From Microcaldota archaeon (GTDB lineage: Archaea; Micrarchaeota; Micrarchaeia; Micrarchaeales; Micrarchaeaceae): a DNA stretch of 64,000 bases. Under the pieces are notes generated by a model, which was given only the letters and a program-made list of their open reading frames with translations, did no database searches and was not told where the DNA came from. Shown piece after piece: positions 41,217 through 50,482 of the stretch (the first letter of the stretch is position 1; each line of letters opens with the position of its first letter). The stretch covers positions 62,001 to 126,000 of the forward strand of contig JAKATX010000013.1 in NCBI GenBank assembly GCA_021818545.1, in the 5' to 3' direction. The translations under genes and the position numbers were made by a program.

Positions 41217-42161
41217 ATGGCGAAAAAAGATATGCTGGAAAGAGGCGTGAAGGACATAAAGCTAAAGAAGGGGATGAGCGTATCGAACCTGATAAGCTCG
41301 ATGGACTCCGTGGGCGGTTTCTCTGCGCAGCACATGGTGGACGGCATAAAAATAATGAAGGAGATGCTGGCCGACAAGGACTCATTCAATTTCTTGTCGT
41401 TCCCTGCGGACATAGTATCGACGGGCATCCGCGGAGTATTGGCAAGCGCGGTGAAATATTTCGACGCGATAATAACGACCGGCGGGACCCTTGATCACGA
41501 CCTTGCAAGGGCATTCGGCGGCAAATACAGCGTAGGCAGTTTCTATGCGGATGATGCGAAGCTGCACAGGCTTGGGGTTTACAGGCTTGGCAACGTATTC
41601 ATAGAGAACAGGGAGTACGGCCTAAAGGTAGAGGATGAATTCACAAGGATAATGAATGACATCTACAAGTCAAAGGATTACAAGCATGAATACAGCGCGA
41701 GCGAACTGATATCGGAATTCGGCAAGCGCATGAAGGACGATGGATCCATAATAAGGCAGGCATACCTGCACAAGGTCCCCATATTCAATCCGGGCATACT
41801 TGACGGTGCGTTCGGCACCCAGCTTACCATATTCTCGCAGAACCATGATTTCAAGCTAAATCTCATAAAGGACGAATTGGCCCTCAGCAACATATCATTC
41901 GACAACAAGGTCACCGGAGCCTTCATGGTTGGAGGGGGCATAAGCAAGCACCACGTCATATGGTGGAACCAGTTCAAGGGCGGGCTCGACTACGCGGTCT
42001 ACATAACCACCGCAACGCAGTTCGATGGCAGCTTGTCCGGTGCCAGGCTAAGCGAGGCGGTTTCGTGGGGCAAGATAAAGGAGAAGGCAAAGTACACCAC
42101 CATAGACGGCGATGCAACCATAATAATGCCGATGATGTTCGCTGCGTCGGATATCGTCTAG
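41217..42161 (+). CDS. dys: Deoxyhypusine synthase
   Basis: This 314-residue NAD-dependent enzyme transfers aminobutyl from spermidine to a Lys of aIF5A. Motifs in order are ADIVSTGIRGVLA, TGGTLDHDLARAFGG, FNPGILDGAFGTQL, GGGISKHHVIWWNQFKGGLD and SGARLSEAVSWGKIK, the last holding the active-site Lys. The start was moved to the ATG at 41217 (MAKKDMLERGVKDIKL); the track start lies inside the peroxiredoxin gene. The stop overlaps the convergent DUF1648 gene by 4 nt. Confidence 0.95.
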   Translation: MAKKDMLERGVKDIKLKKGMSVSNLISSMDSVGGFSAQHMVDGIKIMKEMLADKDSFNFLSFPADIVSTGIRGVLASAVKYFDAIITTGGTLDHDLARAFGGKYSVGSFYADDAKLHRLGVYRLGNVFIENREYGLKVEDEFTRIMNDIYKSKDYKHEYSASELISEFGKRMKDDGSIIRQAYLHKVPIFNPGILDGAFGTQLTIFSQNHDFKLNLIKDELALSNISFDNKVTGAFMVGGGISKHHVIWWNQFKGGLDYAVYITTATQFDGSLSGARLSEAVSWGKIKEKAKYTTIDGDATIIMPMMFAASDIV

Positions 42162-42682
42162 CCGGCAGTCTTGGAAAAGCCCTTGTAAATCCTTCTATAC
42201 AGTGCAAACGCTGTAATGGTGAAAACTGCCGCGGTTGCGATTATAACCGGGAGTATGGGCCTGTCCGCTATGCTTCCTACCTGCAGCACCGCAGGGGTGA
42301 TTAGGAGGTTCAGCACCGATACATAAAAGATGGCCAGCGAGTAAACGGTGAATACCTTGCTTATCACCATTGACTGGACTTCGCGATTCCTCTCTGTGCC
42401 GAACTTGTACACGAAGGACGGGAGGTTCAGCATATACGGGTACTTTTCCATTATGGTGTACCTGAAATGCAGCGCCGCGAGAAGCGTTGCCAGCACGATC
42501 AGGAACACCGCAGGCACCACGAGCAGGTCTGTCTTGGGTCCATACGAAGCGGGCGCGCCGCTTGCTCCATAATGCGTTGCTACAGTGTTCGGCAGCATCG
42601 GATAATAATGAGCAAACGTCAGGAACACCGCTGCGTCTATCAAAAGTGATATTACTATCAGCGCCTTGGCGTTGGCCGACAA
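42158..42682 (-). CDS. DUF1648-type membrane protein (SdpI-like)
   Basis: This 174-residue protein has four to five hydrophobic helices. The segment YPMLPNTVATHYGASGAPASY resembles the DUF1648 motif (P-x-H-x-x-x-G-x-P-D/S) of SdpI immunity-like proteins and related permease-like proteins. Function in archaea is unknown. It is tail-to-tail with the DHS gene, overlapping by 4 nt, and 42 nt downstream of the UMP kinase-like gene on the same strand. Confidence 0.65.
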   Translation of the reverse strand: MSANAKALIVISLLIDAAVFLTFAHYYPMLPNTVATHYGASGAPASYGPKTDLLVVPAVFLIVLATLLAALHFRYTIMEKYPYMLNLPSFVYKFGTERNREVQSMVISKVFTVYSLAIFYVSVLNLLITPAVLQVGSIADRPILPVIIATAAVFTITAFALYRRIYKGFSKTAG

Positions 42683-42724
42683 TTGATAGCGCCCTTCTTT
42701 TGCATGGTAGTCAACAATGTAAAA

Positions 42725-43378
42725 TCAAGATACGACGGTGCCGCTGTGCGATGTGTCCGCTATTGCCTTCTTAAGGTCAGAGATTCCCATGCCTATGAAA
42801 TGCAGTTTTATTCCGGCTCTCTTGGCCAGCTTGCACGCGACTATGTCGAATATGAAATTGGAGCGTGCGACCCTCTGGTCATGCCTGGTGCCGTATTCTA
42901 TCAGGGTGTTATAAGTCATCTTTGGCATTACCTTGTTCTTGTGGTGCTCTTCGTATATGCCGCCCACTCTGCTTACGTTGATAAGGAGCTTGGCATCAGC
43001 GGCTTCTGCGGAAAGGGCTGCAACTGAGTCGGTAGTTATACCAGGCATTATGCCGCCAAGCACCACTACATTGTTGTGCTTGATAAGCTCTGCAGCCGAA
43101 TCGATGCCATTCGCCACTACCGCATCCTCCCCGAAGGAAGCGCATACGAGCAGCGCGTTCATCCTGGTGGTTGCTATGGCTATCCGGTCCTTGGTGTAGT
43201 TGGATTTCGTGAACTCGCTCGCCGCATTCACATACTGCTTGCTTACATAGCCGCCTCCGCACGTTATTATGAACCTGTTGTTCTTGGTCTCTGATTTTAT
43301 CAGCTTGGAGAAGTTGCGCAGGAAAGCGGTGTTCAGCAGTTTTTCCTGGCTTACCACGCTGCCCCCGAGCGATATCAC
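42725..43378 (-). CDS. pyrH: Archaeal UMP kinase-like amino-acid-kinase family protein
   Basis: The protein has 217 residues. It shows ISLGGSVVSQ at the N-terminus (phosphate loop), TCGGGYVSKQYVNAA, VVVLGGIMPGITTDSVAALS and DAKLLINVSRVGGIYEEH, as in archaeal UMP kinases that make UDP. The only usual start is the GTG at 43378, which encodes the Val of the first strand. Homologs have a few more N-terminal residues, and the frame reaches back only to a TGA five codons earlier. The C-terminal ATP-binding residues look normal. It follows the beta-CASP nuclease gene by 12 nt. Confidence 0.82.
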   Translation of the reverse strand: MISLGGSVVSQEKLLNTAFLRNFSKLIKSETKNNRFIITCGGGYVSKQYVNAASEFTKSNYTKDRIAIATTRMNALLVCASFGEDAVVANGIDSAAELIKHNNVVVLGGIMPGITTDSVAALSAEAADAKLLINVSRVGGIYEEHHKNKVMPKMTYNTLIEYGTRHDQRVARSNFIFDIVACKLAKRAGIKLHFIGMGISDLKKAIADTSHSGTVVS

Positions 43379-43390
43379 GATTATGCCTAT

Positions 43391-44656
43391 TCAATCACCA
43401 AGCTTTATTGTGTCGCCGACCTTTGGCGCATGCGCCTCAAAGCCCTCGCCCCTAAGCGTATCCGCGAGCGCCTCCGCGTTGCCCTTGTCGCCATGCACGC
43501 ACACAACGACGTTCGGCGAGCTTTTATTCACGTACTCATAGAGCTCGTTCATCCCTGCATGAGCTGAGAAATCATAAAAACTTACCGGTGTGCGTATATT
43601 TACCTCCATCTCGTCTATAAATATGCTCTTACCCTCGAGGAGCCTCCTGCCGTTCGTCCCCTCAACCTGATAGCCTGTCAGTATTATCTTCGAGTTCTCG
43701 TTCAGCCTGTTGATGTAGTGAAGCACCGGCCCGCCGTTAAGCATGCCTGCTGTAGTGAGTATTATGGACGGTCCGCTAAGCGCCTCCTTCCTGGTGCCGG
43801 CATCCTCTATGAGCGTCGATTCCCTGAGGCCGCCGCTCAGCAGGTTATGGTTCCTGATGAACTTGGGGTGCCGCGTGACTATCTTGGTCGCGGTCCTTGC
43901 CATGCCGTCTACGTATGTGGCGCTTGCGAGCCCGTTTTTCTGCAGTATGGCCAATATCTCCTGGCTTCTGCCTACCGCGAACACCGGGACAAGTGCAGTG
44001 CCTCCTGCCTCCAATACGCCGTTTATCTCCTCGATGAAATTCCTCGTCAGTTCATCCCTATCGGGATGATGCCTGGTGGCATAAGTGGATTCCATTATGA
44101 GCACATCCGACTCAACCACATCCGCACCATTGTGCAGCAGCTGCTCATGCAGCTTGAAGTCTCCCGTATAGACTATCCTCTTGTTCTCATGCGCATCCCG
44201 TCTCTCTATCAGCGTTATTGCGCTGCCGGCTATGTGACCAGCATCATGCAGGGTTATATCATAGTTGCCGAATGACTGCGTGGCGTTGTAGTTGAGCCCC
44301 ACGAACTTGTTCTCGAACGTCCTTATCTGCCTCTTGTGGAATTTGGGCTGCAGATGCTCCTTCTTGGCGATGCTCAGAGAGTCTTCCAGCAGCAGCTTGG
44401 AAAGCTCCAGTGTAGGATGCGTGCCGAATGTCGGCACGAGCTGCTCATTGTACACCCCTGGGAGGAATCCGCTATGGTCCAAATGTGCATGGCTTACCAC
44501 GCACGCATCAACGTTGGGCAGCCCTATCGGATATTCCGTCTTCTCGTCAAGCTTTACCCCATAGTCCAGCATAAAGGATTTCTGGTCCTTGAGGAATATG
44601 GCGGATCTGCCTACTTCCTGGGCTCCCCCTAAGAATTCCAACAACATAATTAACAC
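43391..44656 (-). CDS. Beta-CASP metallo-beta-lactamase ribonuclease (aCPSF2-like)
   Basis: The 421-residue protein has the metallo-beta-lactamase motif VSHAHLDHSGFLP (HxHxDH), a His in LHDAGHIAGSAI, an Asp in YTGDFKLHEQLL, and the beta-CASP domain (VPVFAVGRSQEILAIL; SIILTTAGMLNGGP; the C motif in FSAHAGMNELYEY and VCVHGD). It lacks the N-terminal KH domains of aCPSF1, so it resembles aCPSF2. This enzyme processes RNA, either as endonuclease or 5' exonuclease. The real start may be Met4 (MLLEFLGGAQEVG). A TATA-like TTTTTATATATG lies upstream at ~44719-44730. Confidence 0.9.
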   Translation of the reverse strand: MLIMLLEFLGGAQEVGRSAIFLKDQKSFMLDYGVKLDEKTEYPIGLPNVDACVVSHAHLDHSGFLPGVYNEQLVPTFGTHPTLELSKLLLEDSLSIAKKEHLQPKFHKRQIRTFENKFVGLNYNATQSFGNYDITLHDAGHIAGSAITLIERRDAHENKRIVYTGDFKLHEQLLHNGADVVESDVLIMESTYATRHHPDRDELTRNFIEEINGVLEAGGTALVPVFAVGRSQEILAILQKNGLASATYVDGMARTATKIVTRHPKFIRNHNLLSGGLRESTLIEDAGTRKEALSGPSIILTTAGMLNGGPVLHYINRLNENSKIILTGYQVEGTNGRRLLEGKSIFIDEMEVNIRTPVSFYDFSAHAGMNELYEYVNKSSPNVVVCVHGDKGNAEALADTLRGEGFEAHAPKVGDTIKLGD

Positions 44657-45032
44657 TGCGGCGTCCCCGAATGCACCAAAGGTCGCATCGATAATCGCCT
44701 AAATAACTGTTTTTCCGAGCATATATAAAAAACAGAGCCTTGGGACTAACGGATACCTCCTCATTGTGCGCCCAGCCAATGCATCGCCAAAACATCCAGA
44801 TGCAGGTTCGCTGCCTTTGGCAAAAGCCGTGCATAAAACGGCGCAAACCGCTTAATCCATAGCAGGACGGCCCGAGGCGCCATAGACCATGCCGCAGCGC
44901 AACTGTAATCGCACGGCATAATCCGCATTTTGTCGTATCTCAACTGATTCGCAGGCACGAAGCAGAAGTACAACCAATATAACAAAACAATAAAAAGATG
45001 AATGTAATAAGATAGGAACAAGGCGCAGTCAA
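44657..45032. other. 376-bp divergent spacer with several hairpins, no supported gene
   Basis: This stretch separates the beta-CASP gene (minus) from nuoH (plus). It contains a TATA-like element for each side (44719-44730 minus; CAATATAAC near 44975 plus). The middle (44760-44935) is GC-richer and has local inverted repeats: GCATC...GATGC, GCCGT...ACGGC and ATGCCG...CGGCAT with an inner GCG/CGC. No ORF there looks like protein. A structured RNA is possible but I match no known family. Confidence 0.35.
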
Positions 45033-46082
45033 ATGGTGCAAATAAGCTCTGGCACTGTAAATCAGCTATACAACTTGATACAGCCTCTGGTCTCAAACCT
45101 TGTGGCAAACGCCACGCTATCATCAATAATATCCATGATAATAGGCATAATCATATTCGCCATAGCCCTCTCAATATTCTTCAGCCTTTTCTCATACATA
45201 TTCGGATGGCTTGAGAGAAAGCTCATAGCAAGGGCGCAGAGGAGGCACGGCCCGACTTACGTGGGCAAATACGGCATACTGCAAAACCTGGCCGATCTGA
45301 TAAAGCTGGTGACAAAGGAGCACATAATACCGAAGGAGGCGGACAACCCCCTGTTCCAGATGATGATACCAATGATGGTGGCTACGTTCGTAGTCATGCT
45401 TGCATTCATACCTTTCACGGCCAACTTCGTGGCCATAAACTCTAGCTTGAGCCTGGTTGTCGTATTCCTTCTGGTGTCGGTCGTGCCGATACTGGTGTTC
45501 CTGGCAGGATGGACCAGCGGAAACAAGTTCGGCTCCATAGCTGCGTCCAGGTCAGTCATAATGCTCCTCAGCTACGAAATACCGCTAATACTCGTGGTCG
45601 CCACTGTGGCTCTCCTGGCCGGTGGATTCAGCATAACCAACATCGTGTTGGCGCAGCAGAGCAGCACATGGTACTTCGTGCTCATGCCGATAGGGGCGGT
45701 GCTCTTCTTCATAGTGATGCTGGCGGAGACAGAGAGGCCGCCTTTTGACATAAGGGAGGCCGACAGCGAGCTTATAGCCGGCTGGCTTACTGACGTGAGC
45801 GCACCATACTACAGCCTGGTGCTGCTGCTCGACTACATAAGGATGCTCGCGGGCGTCGTGCTCATAGTGGTGCTATTCTTCGGCGGATGGCTTGGGCCGA
45901 GCTTCCTGCCGCCGTTCGTGTGGCTCATGATAAAGGTTGTTATATTTACGCTGTTCATAATAGTGATAAGGGCAACTACGGTCAGGATGCGCCTGGACAG
46001 GCTCATAAGGATAGGGTGGGTGTACATGATGCCGCTCGCCGTGTTGAACCTTCTTGTGACGTTCATATTGTTCATAAAATGA
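45033..46082 (+). CDS. nuoH: Complex I subunit NuoH (ND1)
   Basis: This 349-residue membrane subunit has about eight helices. Quinone-channel motifs are visible: WLERKLIARAQRRHGPTYVG, GILQNLADLIKLVTKE, SYEIPLILVVATVALLAGG, and ERPPFDIREADSELIAGWLT. It links the peripheral arm to the proton-pumping membrane arm of the NADH or F420H2 dehydrogenase. It is the first gene of nuoHIJKLMN. Confidence 0.96.
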   Translation: MVQISSGTVNQLYNLIQPLVSNLVANATLSSIISMIIGIIIFAIALSIFFSLFSYIFGWLERKLIARAQRRHGPTYVGKYGILQNLADLIKLVTKEHIIPKEADNPLFQMMIPMMVATFVVMLAFIPFTANFVAINSSLSLVVVFLLVSVVPILVFLAGWTSGNKFGSIAASRSVIMLLSYEIPLILVVATVALLAGGFSITNIVLAQQSSTWYFVLMPIGAVLFFIVMLAETERPPFDIREADSELIAGWLTDVSAPYYSLVLLLDYIRMLAGVVLIVVLFFGGWLGPSFLPPFVWLMIKVVIFTLFIIVIRATTVRMRLDRLIRIGWVYMMPLAVLNLLVTFILFIK

Positions 46083-46092
46083 AGTGATTACA

Positions 46093-46455
46093 ATGATAGT
46101 CAAATCGATTGAGACTGTTATGAAGGAGATGGTCAAGAAGCCGGCCACCCTCGAGTACCCCGACGAGAAGGAGGAGCTTACCGACAACTACCGCGGCGTG
46201 CACAAACTCGACATGAAGACATGCATAAGCTGCGCAGCCTGCGCAAGGATATGCCCGAACCAGACGATAACTATGGTAGATGTTGACACGGAGAAGGGTG
46301 TGAAGAAGATGCCGGAGATAAACCTGGAGCGATGCCTGTATTGCGCCCTGTGCGAAGAGGTGTGCCCAACAAAATGCCTCTCCCTTACAAAGGATTATGA
46401 TTTTGTCAAGTACGACAGGAGGGAGTACGTAAAGAGGCCCGAGGATCTGGAATGA
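46093..46455 (+). CDS. nuoI: Complex I subunit NuoI, 2[4Fe-4S] ferredoxin-like
   Basis: The subunit has 120 residues. Two cluster motifs are present, CISCAACARICPN and CLYCALCEEVCPT, the N6a/N6b sites that pass electrons toward quinone. The ATG at 46093 is preferred to the GTG at 46084 because AAGTGAT directly upstream looks like a ribosome-binding site. It lies 10 nt after nuoH. Confidence 0.95.
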   Translation: MIVKSIETVMKEMVKKPATLEYPDEKEELTDNYRGVHKLDMKTCISCAACARICPNQTITMVDVDTEKGVKKMPEINLERCLYCALCEEVCPTKCLSLTKDYDFVKYDRREYVKRPEDLE

Positions 46456-46467
46456 ATTGTGGTCTAA

Positions 46468-46965
46468 ATGGTCAGCCCAGACACATTGGTTTTTGGAATA
46501 ATAGCGGTCCTTGAGGTATTCGCTGCTTATTCAATATTCTTCTTCAAGAACCTCATGCATTCCGCCATAGCGCTGACATCCGTTTTTGCGATAAATTCGC
46601 TAATGTTCGCATTCCTGTCGCAGCCTCTGCTTGCCGCCTTCCAGATATTCATAATGATAGGGGGCATATCCGTCTACATATTCGTAGGGGTGGCAGCGCC
46701 AGGTCTAGCTCGCTTCAAGCACGCAAGAATCAATATACTAATACCATTATCGATAGTCATGTTCGCCGTGCTCTCATATCCGCTCATCTCAATCATGTTT
46801 GCATCTCCTGCAAGCAACGTGCTGCAGTCCAGCGGAATAGCCGGCACCTTCTCTTCATGGCTGCCTGTGTTCTATATAATCATGCTGCTGCTTTTCGCGG
46901 TTTCGCTAGGTGCGATACTCCTCATAAAGATGGCCAAAGTCCATCATCATGGTGCTGATAAATGA
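46468..46965 (+). CDS. nuoJ: Complex I subunit NuoJ (ND6)
   Basis: The 165-residue membrane subunit has five helices and the ND6-type start (LVFGIIAVLEVFAAYSIFFF; MHSAIALTSVFAINSLMFAF), with the flexible helix region IMIGGISVYIFVGVAAPG. The C-terminal helix ends in a His-rich tail (KVHHHGADK). The stop overlaps the nuoK start by 4 nt. Confidence 0.9.
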   Translation: MVSPDTLVFGIIAVLEVFAAYSIFFFKNLMHSAIALTSVFAINSLMFAFLSQPLLAAFQIFIMIGGISVYIFVGVAAPGLARFKHARINILIPLSIVMFAVLSYPLISIMFASPASNVLQSSGIAGTFSSWLPVFYIIMLLLFAVSLGAILLIKMAKVHHHGADK

Positions 46966-47261
46966 TCCCTATATTAGTAATATTGCTTGCGATGCTCGTG
47001 TTCGCCATAGGAGCCGCAGGAGTGGTATCCAGCAAGCACTTCGTTATGATAATACTTTCGATGGAGGTGATGCTTGTTGCAGCCACGCTCCTGGCCGTGG
47101 GCTTCTTCTACTACTATGCAAACGGACAGATAGTCCTGCTGCTCTTCGCCATATGGGCGATAGCCGCTGTTGAGGTGATAGCACTCATAGCTTTCTATCA
47201 ATACATGCTTAAGGAGGAATCAACGATGGATATAACTAACCTTTCCGGGTTGAGGGACTGA
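46962..47261 (+). CDS. nuoK: Complex I subunit NuoK (ND4L)
   Basis: The subunit has 99 residues and three helices. The conserved Glu residues of ND4L appear in MIILSMEVMLVAATL (helix 2) and WAIAAVEVIALIAFY (helix 3). It contributes to proton translocation next to NuoJ. It overlaps nuoJ by 4 nt and ends 1 nt before nuoL. Confidence 0.93.
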   Translation: MIPILVILLAMLVFAIGAAGVVSSKHFVMIILSMEVMLVAATLLAVGFFYYYANGQIVLLLFAIWAIAAVEVIALIAFYQYMLKEESTMDITNLSGLRD

Positions 47262-47262
47262 T

Positions 47263-49056
47263 ATGCTAGCCCTTTTGGTCATAGTGCCGCTCATCATTGC
47301 CGCGTTCCTAGCATTGATACTCAGGTCCAGGACCGACATCGTGAAGTACATAGCGCTTGCGGGCAGCCTACTCTCACTTCTTATCGCAGCGTTGCTGTTT
47401 TTCACGACATCCAATGCCGTTCAATCGTTCACATGGTTCACCGCGGGCCAGTATGCCCTCCATATAACGACCACAACGGCGCCTCTGAACATGATGCTGC
47501 TGCTCATAGTGGCGTTCATAGCCCCGCTCATCTTCGCGTATTCATTCGGCTACCTAAAGACCCCGTCCGAGCAGGGCAGGTATTACTTCGAGATATGCAT
47601 ATTCGCGGCTTCGATGATGCTGTTCTCAATATCCGCAAACTTCATATCGCTTTTCATAGCATGGGAGATGCTGGGCATAACAAGCTACCTGCTCATAGGG
47701 TTCTGGCAGCACAAGCCAAAAGCACAGCTAGCCGCGCGCAAGGCCATAACCACGATAATAATAGGCGACGTGTCGATGCTCATCGGCATGCTGCTCATAT
47801 GGAGCACCTACCACACGTTCGAATTCTCCGCGCTCTCTTTCGTTGCGGTCACACCGGCGCTCTACGCCGCTATGCTTCTGATCGCCGTAGCAGCATTCAC
47901 CAAGTCCGCGCAGTTCCCGTTCACCGAGTGGCTTGCAGACGCCATGGAAGGTCCTACCCCGGTGTCCGCATTCCTTCACTCATCTACCATGGTAAAGGCA
48001 GGAGTGTTCCTAATATTGGTTCTGGCGCCCATATACGCTGAACTCCACATGCTTGGCATATTCATAATCTTCGGCATAGTCAGCGCCCTGGTGGGGGCCC
48101 TGAACGCGCTGTCCGAGCACCACATAAAGAGGATACTTGCATATTCCACGATAGAGGATCTCGCGCTGATGTTCATAGCAATAGGCTTCAATGCGCTCTA
48201 CGCCGCAGTGCTCCTATTCATCGTGCAGGCATTCTACAAGGCGCTCCTGTTCATGAGCGCAGGCTCCATCATGACAGCCGGCGACCACGAAGAGGACCTT
48301 TTCGAGAGCTTCAATTCGACTAAGAACAGAGGGCTTTTCATAACTACTGTGATAGGCACGCTCTCGCTGGCCGGGGTGTTCCCGCTCAGCGGCTTCTTCG
48401 GTAAGGTGGCCATCGACTCCGCAGCTGCTAATTTCTCATCGCTGCCACACATACTTCTGTACATCCTGCTATCCATCGTTGACCTGCTGAGCAGCATCTA
48501 CATATTCAGGTGGCTGTTCGTTCCGATGAGGAAAGCGCCCCTTGAAAAGGCATTCACGCTCAACATAAACTACAGGACGCTGCCTAAGTCCATGCTCATA
48601 CCGCCGACAATACTGGCTGCATTTGTGATAATAGGGTCAGTGTTCTATGTGACTCTTACAAACCTCCTGCCTCTGCCCGGCGCGCCTGCATCTGTAACAT
48701 TGCTAGATACAATCATAGAGACGATACTCGTGGTGATCGGATTCGCCATCGCTTACATGCTTTATGTAAAGCTGAAGCTCAGCGGCTTCACAGAGAAGCA
48801 CGAGATACTGCACGGTGTCGCCAATAGCGGCGCAGAAATCAACGGCTTCTACAATCACTTCACGGCATTCGTGGGGCTTATAGCCAACATAGTGTGGCAC
48901 TTCGACCATTACTGCGACATGGCGCTATACTATTCCAGCAAGGGGTTGGTTAAGATAGGCACTATCCTCAGGAAGCTGCAGAACGGCCAGACAAGCCTCT
49001 ACGTAGCAGCTTTCATGATGGGGCTCCTTGCCCTGATACTGCTTTTCGCATTGTGA
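47263..49056 (+). CDS. nuoL: Complex I subunit NuoL (ND5)
   Basis: The antiporter-like subunit has 597 residues and ~16 helices. Motifs include IAWEMLGITSYLLIGFW with the conserved Glu, KSAQFPFTEWLADAMEGPTP, VSAFLHSSTMVKAGVFLI with Lys and His, and PLSGFFGKVAID. The last ~100 residues form the extended lateral-helix region and final TM. It pumps protons at the far end of the membrane arm. Confidence 0.96.
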   Translation: MLALLVIVPLIIAAFLALILRSRTDIVKYIALAGSLLSLLIAALLFFTTSNAVQSFTWFTAGQYALHITTTTAPLNMMLLLIVAFIAPLIFAYSFGYLKTPSEQGRYYFEICIFAASMMLFSISANFISLFIAWEMLGITSYLLIGFWQHKPKAQLAARKAITTIIIGDVSMLIGMLLIWSTYHTFEFSALSFVAVTPALYAAMLLIAVAAFTKSAQFPFTEWLADAMEGPTPVSAFLHSSTMVKAGVFLILVLAPIYAELHMLGIFIIFGIVSALVGALNALSEHHIKRILAYSTIEDLALMFIAIGFNALYAAVLLFIVQAFYKALLFMSAGSIMTAGDHEEDLFESFNSTKNRGLFITTVIGTLSLAGVFPLSGFFGKVAIDSAAANFSSLPHILLYILLSIVDLLSSIYIFRWLFVPMRKAPLEKAFTLNINYRTLPKSMLIPPTILAAFVIIGSVFYVTLTNLLPLPGAPASVTLLDTIIETILVVIGFAIAYMLYVKLKLSGFTEKHEILHGVANSGAEINGFYNHFTAFVGLIANIVWHFDHYCDMALYYSSKGLVKIGTILRKLQNGQTSLYVAAFMMGLLALILLFAL

Positions 49057-49060
49057 TACT

Positions 49061-50473
49061 ATGACTATATTGATAGGGTTGATGTTGCTCGTCTCCGCCC
49101 TAGCGTCAGTGTTCATACTGGCCCTGGACAGCAAACTGAGCAAGCGCCTAGCTATCGCAGGCTCCGGAATAGTGCTGGCCATAGCGATATTGATACTTGT
49201 CTCATCGCTGCTGCAGGGCAGCCTAAGCATGAATGAATCATACCCATACATCAATGCGTTCAACATCAGCCTGCAGTTGCAGATGACGCCGATAAACTTC
49301 ATACTGGTCCTGATGACCGCGATAGTGGCCTTCGCAGCCATACTCTCGGGCAATCCGGAGCGCGCTGGAGTGAAGACGGCAAACACGCTTATCATGCTAT
49401 TCGAGTTCTCCGCCATAGGCCTTTTCACGTCGGCAAACCTGTTCATATTCTTCATATTCTGGGACATAGGGGTAATCGCGTTGTTCTTCATGATAAATGT
49501 CCTGGGCTCCGCAAACAGGCGATATGCATCTATAAAGTTCATAATATACGAGATATTCGCCAGCTCCCTCCTTCTGCTTGGCATAATGATGATATACTTC
49601 TATACGCCGGTCCATTCGTTCAATATAAGTTCAATAACTGCAGCGGCGTCTAGCATACCGCAGTCCACGCAGGAGCTGATATTCATACTGCTGTTCGCTG
49701 CATTCGCGGTCAACATGCCGTTGTTCCCTGTGCACTTCTGGCTGCCCGATGCCCATACGGAAGCGTCCACCCAGGGCTCGATGCTGCTTTCCGGGGTGCT
49801 GACAAAGTTCGGTGCGTATGGCATGCTGCTGATATTCACAATGCTCCCGATAGCGAACAAGCTCGCGGTGCCCATAGCGGTGCTCGCTGGATTCTCCACG
49901 ATATACGCGGCATTCGTAACTATGATGCAGCACGACATAAAGCGCGTCATAGCTTACACTACAATAATAGACATGGGGATAATATTGGTGGCCATAGCCG
50001 CAATGAACGCCTTCGGGACGTATGGTGCCGTATACGCCATGTTCGCCCACGGAGTCACCATAGCGTTAATGTTCCTGTCTGTCGGTTGCCTGCACCACAT
50101 ATTCGGTTCTAGGGACATGAAGGTGGTGAAGGGCGTGGTGAGCAAGGCTGCGTCCACCGGTTATTCGTTCATAATGGGGGTCTTCGGAATAACTGGAGTG
50201 CCGCTCACTGCTGGCTTCATAGCCGACGTCCTTATATTCATAGGCGCGATACAGGCATTCGGCCTAGCCGGGGCTCTGCCGCTTGTGGGATTGCTCATGA
50301 TAGGCGCGTTCTTCTATCTTGTGGTAAACCGCTCCTTCATGATGACCAAAGACCCATCGCAGCCCATCGAATACATAGGCATGGAAGAGAAGGCCGGCTA
50401 TGCGATACTCATGGGCTCGATGCTGCTTTTCGGTATATTCCCGTTCCTTCTGCTTGGTTTCTCCAATTTGTAG
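49061..50473 (+). CDS. nuoM: Complex I subunit NuoM (ND4)
   Basis: This 470-residue antiporter-like subunit has 14 helices. FIFWDIGVIALFFMINV holds the place of the conserved E/D of helix 5. FPVHFWLPDAHTEASTQGSM, LLSGVLTKFGAYGML and MMQHDIKRVIAYTTI carry the proton-channel Lys and His. The usual Glu of helix 5 appears as Asp (FWDIG), a conservative change. It starts 4 nt after nuoL. Confidence 0.95.
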   Translation: MTILIGLMLLVSALASVFILALDSKLSKRLAIAGSGIVLAIAILILVSSLLQGSLSMNESYPYINAFNISLQLQMTPINFILVLMTAIVAFAAILSGNPERAGVKTANTLIMLFEFSAIGLFTSANLFIFFIFWDIGVIALFFMINVLGSANRRYASIKFIIYEIFASSLLLLGIMMIYFYTPVHSFNISSITAAASSIPQSTQELIFILLFAAFAVNMPLFPVHFWLPDAHTEASTQGSMLLSGVLTKFGAYGMLLIFTMLPIANKLAVPIAVLAGFSTIYAAFVTMMQHDIKRVIAYTTIIDMGIILVAIAAMNAFGTYGAVYAMFAHGVTIALMFLSVGCLHHIFGSRDMKVVKGVVSKAASTGYSFIMGVFGITGVPLTAGFIADVLIFIGAIQAFGLAGALPLVGLLMIGAFFYLVVNRSFMMTKDPSQPIEYIGMEEKAGYAILMGSMLLFGIFPFLLLGFSNL

Positions 50474-50482
50474 GTGTTATGA

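Noticed and set aside
44761-45126. ORF 44761-45126 minus as a gene in the nuo spacer
   Set aside because: It overlaps the nuoH start, has an odd composition and lacks a ribosome site; the fragment does not resemble a protein.
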